Positions 7,254-14,028 of a stretch of 14,028 nucleotides of DNA are shown here, in pieces. A program made the position numbers and the translations under genes. The DNA lies in assembly GCF_004138495.1 (NCBI RefSeq), contig NZ_ML142870.1, positions 27,560 through 41,587 on the forward strand. Reading direction: 5' to 3'. This DNA is from Phytoactinopolyspora endophytica. GTDB taxonomy: Bacteria; Actinomycetota; Actinomycetes; Jiangellales; Jiangellaceae. A model generated the notes under the pieces. That model did not search any database. It saw only the letters and a list, made by a program, of their open reading frames with translations, and had not been told where the DNA came from. Numbering within the stretch: position 1 is the first letter of the stretch; the number at the start of each line of letters is the position of its first letter.

Positions 7254-8824
7254 CTCAAGGCACCCGCCCCATCGCAGGCGATGGAGCCGTCGAACTGACA
7301 TTGCTCACCTGGCGCGGTGTACGCGACTCGGTCCACCTGCGCGGTGAGCGGACCATCCGGCGGGACGAAATCACCCATCTCGGGGGTCGTCTCGCTCGCC
7401 CAGACGTTGAAGAACATCTGAGCGGCCCGGTCCGGGATGCGGTCGGTGTTGACGATGGACACGGTGACCTCACCGTCAAGGTAGAAGTCGAGCCGATCCG
7501 CGGTCCAGACCATCCCGTAATCGTGGAACGCCTCATCTGACGGCGCGGACAGGTCCACGAACGTCGGCCGCAGCGGTTGGTCGTTCCGCCAGGTGTTGAC
7601 CTTGACCTGGTCGGGGTTGACCCCGAGCAGCTTGGCGATGTCGATCGCCTCGGACGGCTCCGAGGAGGTGGCGCCAACCCAGGTGAAGAAGGTCGACATC
7701 ACACCAGAGCCTTCGACACCTCTCATCTTGACCTCGTAGGTGCCGTAACCGAGCTTGCTCTTGTGCTGTACCTCCGCGCAGGCATAGTCGCGGTCACCGG
7801 TGGGCTGTTCCACGTAGGTCAGCTTGAGCACGCCGTCCGAGACCTCCACCTGGTCGGCATCCCAGGTGCAGTTCTGCTTCGCGCCGTTGTTCCATCCGTC
7901 GGAGACGTTCCAGCGCGACGTGTCGAGCGTGTCGAAGTCGTCGACGAACGACGTCGTCGGCGGCTGGACGTCGATGCCGCAGGCCACGGAGCCGGCGAAC
8001 TGACAATCCTCGCCCGCACGGGTGAACGCCACGTACTGGTACTCGGTGGTGATGGGGTGGCCCGGATACTCGAACTCCCCCATCCAGTCAGTCAGCGTGT
8101 CCGTGCTCCACAGCATGGTGAAGATGAACTGGTTGCGGGTCGGAACGTCGGCCGGGTCGGTCAGTGTGTGCACCAGTTCCCCATCGATGAAGAACCGCAC
8201 GCGGTCCTGCTCCCACACGTAGGCGAAGTCCACCCATTGCTCGCTGCTGTCGTACCCGATGTCGGCCGGCCAGGGACCCCGGTTGGAGCCGTTGACGTGC
8301 GTGTTCAACTCCACCTCGGTGGTGTCCTTGCCGAGCACCTCGAAGTCGAGCTCCATGTGCGGTTCACCGTGATACGGCCCGACGTAGGAGAACAGCGACG
8401 AGTTGGTTCCGCTGGCCTTGCCCGCCTTCATCCGGGTCTCGTACGTGCCGTAGCCGTACCGTTTGTTGGTCTGAATCGCCCCACAGGAGTAGTCGCGATC
8501 GCCGTAGGACGTGTCGTCCAGCGTGAGCGTCAGGACTCCGCCGGCGACGGTGGCTTTGTCCTTGTTGAACTCGCAGTTCTGGTGGCCGCCGTTGTTGTAG
8601 CCGTCATTCACGAACCAGAAGTCCGGGTCGATGCCCGCGTCAAACTCCTCGATGAACGATTCGCCGCCGAGGTCAGCCTGCATGCCGGCCTGTGACGGTG
8701 CCGGGACAGCGCGCTCTGCGTCAGCCGAAGTAGGCTGCGCCTGAGGCGTGATGGCGGTGACTCCGCAGAGAGTGACGGCGGCTGTGGTTGCCGCCATGAT
8801 GGTCATTCGTCGTCGTGTTCGCAT
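7250..8824 (-). CDS. Secreted tandem GH16 protein: one active and one apparently inactive GH16 domain
   Basis: This 524-residue protein starts with a Sec-type signal peptide (RRR, then a hydrophobic stretch at about 8-27, probable cut near 29-34). Two homologous GH16 domains follow, about residues 55-285 and 291-518. Shared landmarks are YNNGG/WNNGA, QNC (C84, C319), GDRDY-C (C114, C349), LGYGTYE or YGYGTYE, and a closing Cys pair (DCQFAGSVAC, QCQFDGSIAC). Domain 1 keeps the catalytic motif ELDFE (E158, D160, E162). In domain 2 the same site reads AIDIA (A393, D395, A397), so both catalytic glutamates are lost. From memory the domains resemble bacterial ExoK/ExsH-type and licheninase-like GH16 enzymes that cut beta-glucans or succinoglycan. 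The exact substrate is not known, and a sulfated glycan fits the neighbouring sulfatase. Its stop overlaps the sulfatase start. The gene lies 72 bp after the ABC ATPase. Confidence 0.93.
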   Translation of the reverse strand: MRTRRRMTIMAATTAAVTLCGVTAITPQAQPTSADAERAVPAPSQAGMQADLGGESFIEEFDAGIDPDFWFVNDGYNNGGHQNCEFNKDKATVAGGVLTLTLDDTSYGDRDYSCGAIQTNKRYGYGTYETRMKAGKASGTNSSLFSYVGPYHGEPHMELDFEVLGKDTTEVELNTHVNGSNRGPWPADIGYDSSEQWVDFAYVWEQDRVRFFIDGELVHTLTDPADVPTRNQFIFTMLWSTDTLTDWMGEFEYPGHPITTEYQYVAFTRAGEDCQFAGSVACGIDVQPPTTSFVDDFDTLDTSRWNVSDGWNNGAKQNCTWDADQVEVSDGVLKLTYVEQPTGDRDYACAEVQHKSKLGYGTYEVKMRGVEGSGVMSTFFTWVGATSSEPSEAIDIAKLLGVNPDQVKVNTWRNDQPLRPTFVDLSAPSDEAFHDYGMVWTADRLDFYLDGEVTVSIVNTDRIPDRAAQMFFNVWASETTPEMGDFVPPDGPLTAQVDRVAYTAPGEQCQFDGSIACDGAGALR

Positions 8825-8896
8825 GCTGGTGTGGATCCCTTCTTCGCGATCTGTGCACGAGCAGGTGCGGTACTGATGCCTCCTTTCCGGTCTCCT
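8825..8896 (-). promoter_or_regulatory. Leader between the OppF-like gene and the GH16 gene, with a displaced ribosome-binding-like motif
   Basis: The minus strand carries AAAGGAGG at 8886-8879, a near-perfect Shine-Dalgarno, but no ATG, GTG or TTG follows within about 5-13 nt. The GH16 ATG is 54 nt downstream. Its own nearest purine run, GAAGGGA, ends about 11 nt before the ATG. The segment could be a decoy, a remnant of a lost small gene, or part of a structured leader. No promoter could be assigned. Confidence 0.4.
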
Positions 8897-9931
8897 TCAG
8901 GCGAGCTCGGATGCGACGCCGGCCAGGCTGAGCTCGTCGGATCTCAGGCACGCGGCGTGGTGGCCCGGACCGATCCCGTCGAGCACCGGCCCCTGACCGG
9001 ACACGTCGCACACGCCCGCCACGGCGTACGGGCAGCGGGTGTGGAAGTAGCAGCCGGCCGGCGGGTTCGACGGGTCCGGAAGGTCGTCGGTGAGCCGGAC
9101 CCGCCGGCCCACATCTCGCAGCCGCGGGTCGGGCCGCGGCACCGCCGACAGCAGCGCCTCGGTGTATGGATGGCGCGGTGACGCGTAGAGCTCCGCCGTC
9201 TCCGCCAGCTCTACGATCTTGCCCAGGTACATGACCGCGACCCGGTCACAGACGCTCTCCACCACGGACAGGTCATGGGACACGAACAGGAAGGTCAGGC
9301 TGAACTCTTCCTGCAGGTCGCGCAGCAGGTTCAGAATCTGGGCCCGGACGGACACGTCCAGCGCCGAGACCGGCTCGTCCGCGATCACCAGCCGTGGTCC
9401 GAGGATGAGTGCACGGGCGATGTTGACCCGTTGCCGCTCTCCACCGGAGAAGGCGTGCGGGTAACGATCCATGTACTTCGGCGACAGTCCTACCCGCGCA
9501 AGCATGTCGGCCACCCGGTCCTCCAGCTCAGAACCGGTGGCGATCCCATTGGCGCGCAGCGGCTCGCCGACGATCTGCCGCAACGTCATCCGCGGGTTCA
9601 GCGAAGAGAACGGGTCTTGGAACACCACCCGGATCTGGCGTTGGAAGGGCCGCAGCTCCCGTTCCCGTAGCGCGGCAAGATCCGTGACCGTCCCATCCGT
9701 CCCGCGATAGCCGATCATTCCGGTGCTCGGCTTGATGATGCGAGAGATCGAGCGACCCAGCGTGGTCTTGCCACAGCCGGACTCTCCCACCAGACCGAGC
9801 GTCTCGCCTGGCTGGATGGTCAGGTCCACACCATCCACCGCACGCACGTGTCCGACCGTGCGGCCGATGAAACCGGCCTTCACCGGGAAGTGCACCTTCA
9901 GGTCGCGGACGTCGAGAATGGGCATGGTCAT
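8897..9931 (-). CDS. Oligopeptide/dipeptide-type ABC transporter ATPase (OppF/DppF-like)
   Basis: This 344-residue cytosolic ATPase belongs to the peptide/nickel (family-5) importer group. Motifs are intact: Walker A GESGCGKT (49-56), Q-loop Q105, signature FSGGE (161-165), Walker B with E186, and H219. The C-terminal oligo_HPY-like region has four cysteines (294, 300, 308, 328). Members of this family import peptides, nickel, or in many soil bacteria oligosaccharides. The neighbouring GH16 and sulfatase genes favour sugars here. The ATG at 9931 overlaps the previous stop (ATGA), so the start is secure; the second ATG (9925) is less likely. Confidence 0.93.
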   Translation of the reverse strand: MTMPILDVRDLKVHFPVKAGFIGRTVGHVRAVDGVDLTIQPGETLGLVGESGCGKTTLGRSISRIIKPSTGMIGYRGTDGTVTDLAALRERELRPFQRQIRVVFQDPFSSLNPRMTLRQIVGEPLRANGIATGSELEDRVADMLARVGLSPKYMDRYPHAFSGGERQRVNIARALILGPRLVIADEPVSALDVSVRAQILNLLRDLQEEFSLTFLFVSHDLSVVESVCDRVAVMYLGKIVELAETAELYASPRHPYTEALLSAVPRPDPRLRDVGRRVRLTDDLPDPSNPPAGCYFHTRCPYAVAGVCDVSGQGPVLDGIGPGHHAACLRSDELSLAGVASELA

Positions 9932-10989
9932 CGCTGGACCTCCTCTGCGCCGAGCTGCCCGTCATCGCCGATCAGGTCCGCGTTCTCGTGCAGCACGCAA
10001 CGGGCGGTGCGCCCTGGACCGACCCGCACATCGGGTGGATCGGACCGGTCGCACAGCCCGGCGACAGCGTCGCCACAGCGTGGATGGAACGGGCATCCGG
10101 ACGGCCGATCGGACGGGTGCGGCACGTTGCCCCGGATCGTGGCGAGCCGTTGCCCAGTGCCTGCCCCCATCCGCGGGATCGACCCCAACAGCGCGCGCGT
10201 GTAGGGATGCTTCGGGTCGTGAAAGATCTCGTCCACGCCGCCGCGCTCTACCACCGTGCCCAGGTACATCACGACCACCTCGTCCGCGATCTCCGCCACC
10301 ACACCCAGATCGTGCGTGATGAACAGCACCGACATCCCGGTCTCGGCCTGCAGCTCGTGGATCAGGTCGATGATCCGCGCCTGCGTCGTCACATCCAGCG
10401 CCGTCGTCGGCTCGTCGGCGATCAACAGCGCGGGACCGGCAGCCAGTGCGATGGCGATCATCACCCGTTGGCACATCCCGCCGGACAGCTGGAACGAGTA
10501 CGCATCCAGGCGCTCCTCCGGCCGCGGAATACCCACCCGTCGCAGCAAGTCCGCCGCCCGCTCCCGCGCCTGTTCCCTGTCCAGCGGCATATGCAGCCGG
10601 ATCGCCTCCACCAGCTGGGCGCCAACGGTGTACATCGGCGACAGCGACGCCATCGGCTCCTGGAACACCATCGAGATCTCCCCGCCGCGAACCCGGCGCA
10701 TCTCCTCGCTCTTCGGCCCGTACCGGGCCAGGTCGACCGGCGCCTGACCGTCGCGCCGCCACCAGATCTCCCCGGCGACGACCCGGCCGGGCTCGTCGAC
10801 CAGGCCGAGCACGGAGCGGGCCGTCACGCTCTTTCCGCAGCCTGACTCGCCAACCACACACACCGTCTTGCCGGCCGGCACGGTCAGGCTCACCCCGTCC
10901 ACCGCACGCACCGTCCCCTCGCGGGTGAAGAAGTGCGTCGTCAGCCCGTCGATCTCCAACAGTGCGTCGCTGGCCTGCACAGGTCTCAT
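9928..10989 (-). CDS. Oligopeptide/dipeptide-type ABC transporter ATPase (OppD/DppD-like)
   Basis: From ATG 10989 the protein has 353 residues. Motifs are intact: Walker A GESGCGKS (47-54), Q110, signature LSGGM (168-172), Walker B with E193, and H226. The C-terminal oligo_HPY-like region has cysteines at 299, 305, 313 and 331. In a mycobacterial DppD such a set binds a [4Fe-4S] cluster, so this one may too (inference). It would pair with the OppF-like ATPase as a heterodimer that drives the two permeases. The start at 10989 is chosen because AAGGA lies 6 nt before it. An ATG at 10995 sits directly on AAGGA, so it is the alternative (355 residues). The gap to the previous stop is 9 bp, or 3 bp with the alternative start. 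Confidence 0.93.
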   Translation of the reverse strand: MRPVQASDALLEIDGLTTHFFTREGTVRAVDGVSLTVPAGKTVCVVGESGCGKSVTARSVLGLVDEPGRVVAGEIWWRRDGQAPVDLARYGPKSEEMRRVRGGEISMVFQEPMASLSPMYTVGAQLVEAIRLHMPLDREQARERAADLLRRVGIPRPEERLDAYSFQLSGGMCQRVMIAIALAAGPALLIADEPTTALDVTTQARIIDLIHELQAETGMSVLFITHDLGVVAEIADEVVVMYLGTVVERGGVDEIFHDPKHPYTRALLGSIPRMGAGTGQRLATIRGNVPHPSDRPSGCPFHPRCGDAVAGLCDRSDPPDVRVGPGRTARCVLHENADLIGDDGQLGAEEVQR

Positions 10990-10995
10990 CGCCAT

Positions 10996-11000
10996 TCCTT
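10996..11000 (-). promoter_or_regulatory. Ribosome-binding site that decides the OppD-like start
   Basis: AAGGA (minus strand) overlaps the stop TAA of the previous gene and ends directly before ATG 10995. It is 6 nt before ATG 10989. Normal spacing favours the second ATG. Confidence 0.55.
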
Positions 11001-12138
11001 ACTTCTTGTACGGGTCCGCGGCGTCGCGCAGACCGTCGCCGACGAAGTTCAGCGCCAGGACCGCGATGACGACGGCCAGGCCGGGGATCATCAACCACGG
11101 AGCCGTGGCCAGCACCCGGACGTTCTGCGCGTCCTGCAACAGCACGCCCCAGCTGACCACCGGGGGCTGCAGACCCAGCCCAAGGAAGCTCAGTGCGGTC
11201 TCGGCCAGGATCATCGCCGGGATCGACAGGGTCACGGACGCGATGAGGTGACTGGTGAACGACGGCAGCATGTGTCGATAGATCACCCGCGGCCGCCCGC
11301 TCCCGTCGAGGCGCGCAGAGGTCACAAACTCCTCGTTGCGCAAGGAGAGGAACCGGCCGCGCACGACACGCGCCATGTCCGTCCATCCGATGATGGCCAA
11401 GATCACGGTGATGGCGAAGTAGCGCTGCATCGGCCCCCACTCGTGTGGCAGCGCCGCTGACAGACCCATCCAGAGTGGAATCCCGGGGATCGACATGAAG
11501 AACTCGACCACGCGTTGGATGACGGTGTCCGTCTTGCCGGCGAAGTACCCGGACATGCCGCCCAGGATGATGCCGAGGATCAGCGCCATCGCCACGCCTA
11601 CCAGGCCGATCGTCATCGACACCCGGGTGCCGTGGATCATCCGGGACAGCAGGTCGTACCCATTGCGATTCGCCCCGAGCAAGTACATCGGCTGGTCCGG
11701 ATCCTCCGGGCCGATCAGGTGCCGATCCCACGGGATCAGCCCGAACAGCTCGTACTCGTCGCCCTTCACGAACAGGCCGACGTCGATCTTCTGTGACTTG
11801 TCCACCTCGAACGTCGGCTCGAACGTCTCCGGGTCGACGGTCGAGGTGTAACCGTGCACGTAGAGGCCGGCATCGGAGTCGATGCGCAACTGCTGCGGTG
11901 GCGCGTAGGTGTACTCCGAGTTGAACGTGCTGGAGCTCACCGGCGCGAGGAACTCGGCGAACAGCGCGACCAGATAGATGCAGGCGATGAGGACCAGCCC
12001 GACCATCGCCAGCTTGTGTTGGCGGAACTTCCACCACACGAGCCGCCGCTGAGTCGCCGCGCGCCGCCCGCCCGTCTCGTCACCGCCTGCTGGATCTCCA
12101 GTGACGCTCGCGTCGGCGTCTGGAAGAACGCTCGTCAT
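10999..12138 (-). CDS. ABC transporter permease (OppC/DppC-like) with a long extracytoplasmic loop
   Basis: This 379-residue inner-membrane permease has an Arg/Lys-rich N-terminus, then a first membrane helix at about 43-65. A long polar segment (about 66-173) follows before the helix bundle (helices around 175-197, 240-255, 297-320 and 348-368). The EAA-type loop that contacts the ATPases is at 269-292 (EEFVTSARLDGSGRPRVIY). Classical DppC proteins are about 300 residues; the extra length is mostly the first loop. A similar insert (TYAPP and DRHL landmarks) occurs, as I recall, in a subfamily linked to non-peptide solutes. The start has a good AGGAGA site (12150-12145) 6 nt upstream that overlaps the preceding TAG stop. 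Confidence 0.93.
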   Translation of the reverse strand: MTSVLPDADASVTGDPAGGDETGGRRAATQRRLVWWKFRQHKLAMVGLVLIACIYLVALFAEFLAPVSSSTFNSEYTYAPPQQLRIDSDAGLYVHGYTSTVDPETFEPTFEVDKSQKIDVGLFVKGDEYELFGLIPWDRHLIGPEDPDQPMYLLGANRNGYDLLSRMIHGTRVSMTIGLVGVAMALILGIILGGMSGYFAGKTDTVIQRVVEFFMSIPGIPLWMGLSAALPHEWGPMQRYFAITVILAIIGWTDMARVVRGRFLSLRNEEFVTSARLDGSGRPRVIYRHMLPSFTSHLIASVTLSIPAMILAETALSFLGLGLQPPVVSWGVLLQDAQNVRVLATAPWLMIPGLAVVIAVLALNFVGDGLRDAADPYKK

Positions 12139-12148
12139 GAGTCATCTC

Positions 12149-13090
12149 CTACCGGTAGCCCAGCCGGACCCGGGGATCGAGCCAGGCGAGCAAGATGTCG
12201 GACAGCAAAGTGCCGATGACGGTCAGCACGCTGACGATCAGGATGATGGAACCGGCCAGGTACATGTCCTGGGTCCGCAGGGCGCTGAACAGCAACGGAC
12301 CAGTGGTCGGCAGGTTCAGCACCTGCGCGACGATCACCTCGCCGCCCACCAGTCCCGGTAGCACCCAGCCGATGGTGGACACGAACGGGTTCAGAGCCAT
12401 CCGGACCGGGTACTTGATCACCAGCGTCTTCTCCGACGCGCCGCGCGCTCTCGCCGCGACTACATAGGGCTTCTTGAGCTCGTCGAGAAGATTCGCGCGC
12501 AGCACCCGAATCATCCCGGCCGTGCCCGCCGTGCCGAGAACCACCACAGCGATGCCGATGGTCAGCGGCGATATCCCACTCGTGCTCAACCCGAAGACGC
12601 TGTACGCCACGTACATCATCGCCAGCGCAAGCATGAAGTTCGGGATCGCGAGACCGAGAAAGCCGATGGTGGTGGCGAGGTAGTCGCCGAACGAGTACTG
12701 CCGTACTGCCGAGTACAGTCCGATCGGGAACGCCACGATCCAGGTGAACAGGAGTGCGAACACGGTCAGGCCTATCGACCATGGGAGGCGGTCAAGGACG
12801 AGGCTGCTCACGCTGCGCCCGTACTCGAAGGACTCCCCGAAATCGCCGTGGAAGAGGATGCCGCTGATCCACTTGGTGTACTGGGCGTAGAACGGCTCAC
12901 CCAGCCCGTACCGCTGCCGCAGGCCGTCCAGCATGGCCGGGTCGACCTGTTCGCCCTCTGATTCGAGCCTGGTCACCCAGGCGGTCAGGAAGTCACCCGG
13001 CGGCAGTTGAATAATGGCGAACGCCACCAGCGAGATGGCGAACAGAGTCGGCACCATATAGAAACAGCGACGGCCGATGTACCTGAGCAC
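12149..13090 (-). CDS. ABC transporter permease (OppB/DppB-like)
   Basis: This 313-residue inner-membrane permease begins with GTG 13090, preceded by GGAGG (13101-13097) at 6-nt spacing. It has a first helix at about 11-29, an extracytoplasmic segment with YGLGEPFYAQY (61-71) and HGDFGESFEYG (81-91), and further helices at about 107-129, 140-165, 175-192, 239-258 and 280-303. The EAA-type loop is at 206-235 (PYVVAARARGASEKTLVIKYP). It pairs with the OppC-like permease to form the channel. The next gene starts 10 bp downstream and uses a ribosome-binding site that overlaps this stop codon. Confidence 0.93.
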   Translation of the reverse strand: MLRYIGRRCFYMVPTLFAISLVAFAIIQLPPGDFLTAWVTRLESEGEQVDPAMLDGLRQRYGLGEPFYAQYTKWISGILFHGDFGESFEYGRSVSSLVLDRLPWSIGLTVFALLFTWIVAFPIGLYSAVRQYSFGDYLATTIGFLGLAIPNFMLALAMMYVAYSVFGLSTSGISPLTIGIAVVVLGTAGTAGMIRVLRANLLDELKKPYVVAARARGASEKTLVIKYPVRMALNPFVSTIGWVLPGLVGGEVIVAQVLNLPTTGPLLFSALRTQDMYLAGSIILIVSVLTVIGTLLSDILLAWLDPRVRLGYR

Positions 13091-13161
13091 GCCACACCTC
13101 CAGTGCGTGTCGGGGACTCAAGAGCCGGTTCAGGAACGGTCTGTCAGCGTTGCGGACGTAT

Positions 13162-13186
13162 CGCGGAACCCCAGGCGGGCGCCGCG
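13162..13186 (-). other. Small hairpin between the solute-binding protein gene and the permease genes
   Basis: CGCGG (13162-13166) pairs with CCGCG (13182-13186), with an inner CCC/GGG stem (13170-13172 with 13177-13179) and a 4-nt loop. It lies 5 bp after the solute-binding protein stop. In transporter operons a hairpin here can stabilise the binding-protein mRNA or reduce read-through. No U-run follows, so it is not a strong terminator. Confidence 0.35.
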
Positions 13187-13191
13187 AAGCG

Positions 13192-14028
13192 CTACGTCAT
13201 GAAGTACTGCTCCGGGTTGGTGACGCCCGGATACGGGAAATCCGCCGCGAAGAACGTCTGGTCCACCATGTTGTGGAAGTTGTTCTTCACCACGCCGTAC
13301 GGCGGGACCGGAGTGCTGATGCCGATCAGCCAGAACTGCTCCTTGGTGATGGCCAGCACCTGGGCCATGAGCTCGGTGCGGCGGTCCGGGTCGGGTTCGA
13401 CCAGGATCTCCTGGTAGATGCGGAACTGCTCCTTCACTGGCTCCGGCGGTTCCATCCCGTCCTCTTCATCACCGTCGAGCCAGTTGGACCACTTGAGGGC
13501 GAAGGCGTTGTCGATGCCCCACCGCGGCAGGTAGTACGTCGGCGAGTTCACCGGGTCGAGGGCACCATCGCCGTCCCAGACGTGCGCCTCGTGCTCGTTG
13601 GCCTGGAGCAGCTCGTAGCGCAGTTCGTTGGCCTCGGTCTGCATGCTCATGTCGATGCCGACCTCGCGCCAGTACCCTTTGACCAGTTCCAGGCTGTCGA
13701 TCATCTCCGGCTTCCCGCCATCGGTCGCCACCAGAACCCGGAAGGAGATCGGCGTGCCGTCCGGTCCCAGCCGGATGCCGTCGGCGTTACGCTCGGAATA
13801 GCCGGCGTCGTCGAGATGCTGGTTGGCCAGGTCGACGTCGTACTCGGTGTACTGCTTGCCCATCTCCTCGTCGTACAGAGCGCTTTCGGGAAGCGGGGAA
13901 GGCTGCCATGGTTCGCCCTGGCGGGCGTAGACGGCCTCGATGATCTCCTGCCGGTTGATGGCATGCGACAACCCGATCCGGAAGTCCTTGTTCTGGAATA
14001 TCTCCCGCTTCACCTCGTCCTGGCAGTT
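13192..14028 (-). CDS. Family-5 extracellular solute-binding protein (DppA/OppA type), N-terminal part missing at the right window edge
   Basis: The frame is open to the window end, giving 278 C-terminal residues; family members are usually 500-650 residues, so about half is missing. The family signature FRIGLSHAINRQEIIEAVY is present about 17 residues in. EYDVDLANQHLDDAGYSE and the lobe with YLPRW and KEQFRIYQEIL follow, then a terminal segment ending PGVTNPEQYFMT. The protein should be a lipoprotein or cell-surface binding protein that delivers the solute to the two permeases. It is the first visible gene of the set and is followed by the permeases after 101 bp. Ligand: unknown; genes downstream suggest oligosaccharides rather than peptides (inference). 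A start codon cannot be assigned because the 5' end lies outside the window. Confidence 0.92.
   Translation of the reverse strand, partial: NCQDEVKREIFQNKDFRIGLSHAINRQEIIEAVYARQGEPWQPSPLPESALYDEEMGKQYTEYDVDLANQHLDDAGYSERNADGIRLGPDGTPISFRVLVATDGGKPEMIDSLELVKGYWREVGIDMSMQTEANELRYELLQANEHEAHVWDGDGALDPVNSPTYYLPRWGIDNAFALKWSNWLDGDEEDGMEPPEPVKEQFRIYQEILVEPDPDRRTELMAQVLAITKEQFWLIGISTPVPPYGVVKNNFHNMVDQTFFAADFPYPGVTNPEQYFMT

Noticed and set aside
7610..7660. Domain-2 alanines in the GH16 protein as sequencing errors or a frameshift
   Set aside because: The codons for A393 (GCG) and A397 (GCC) are separate substitutions in an otherwise intact frame that continues to a normal domain end, so an error is unlikely.
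7577..8695. Plus-strand open frame (372 codons) opposite the GH16 gene
   Set aside because: The GH16 protein has intact signal peptide and domain motifs; the plus-strand product is Val/Arg/His-rich shadow sequence.
9962..12037. Very long minus-strand open frame (691 codons) across the OppD-like and OppC-like genes
   Set aside because: It is out of frame with two well-supported transporter genes and its product is a low-complexity Arg/Gly/Asp-rich sequence. Third-position GC bias explains it.

Overview
The window is a high-GC, densely packed actinobacterial chromosome segment. High GC, GTG and TTG start codons, 4-bp ATGA/GTGA gene overlaps, a DUF222 (13E12-type) protein and a three-subunit dihydroxyacetone kinase with a separate DhaM all fit the phylum. 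A Jiangella-like or related soil or halotolerant lineage is only a guess. No RNA gene, CRISPR array, insertion sequence or phage gene was recognised. The window holds thirteen protein genes, and the first and last run off its edges.

Left part (1-2307): a DUF222 protein, cut by the left edge, is read on the minus strand from 1387. It carries a striking aspartate-rich repeat tract. After a 260-bp divergent spacer, a GNAT N-acetyltransferase is read rightward (1648-2307). Its 3' end overlaps the 3' end of the next gene by 53 bp.

Central part (2255-5747): a cytoplasmic GH13 alpha-amylase-family enzyme (minus) stands head to head with a dhaK-dhaL-dhaM operon (plus). The operon encodes a phosphotransferase-dependent dihydroxyacetone kinase whose phosphocarrier is a lone EIIA-type DhaM domain. 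The 158-bp spacer between amylase and dhaK must hold both promoters.

Right part (5787-14028): a minus-strand gene set reads, in transcription order, a family-5 solute-binding protein (cut by the right edge), two Opp/Dpp-type permeases, two Opp/Dpp-type ATPases, a secreted tandem GH16 glycosidase and a Cys-type sulfatase without a signal peptide. Spacing is tight (4-bp overlaps to about 100 bp), suggesting one operon. The simplest reading is a polysaccharide-use locus. The GH16 enzyme cuts a glucan-like or sulfated polymer outside the cell, the peptide-type ABC importer takes up the oligosaccharides, and the cytosolic sulfatase desulfates them.

The most unusual observation is that the GH16 protein has two homologous GH16 domains. 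The first keeps the E-x-D-x-E catalytic motif. In the second both glutamates are alanine, so that domain is probably a catalytically dead, substrate-binding copy.
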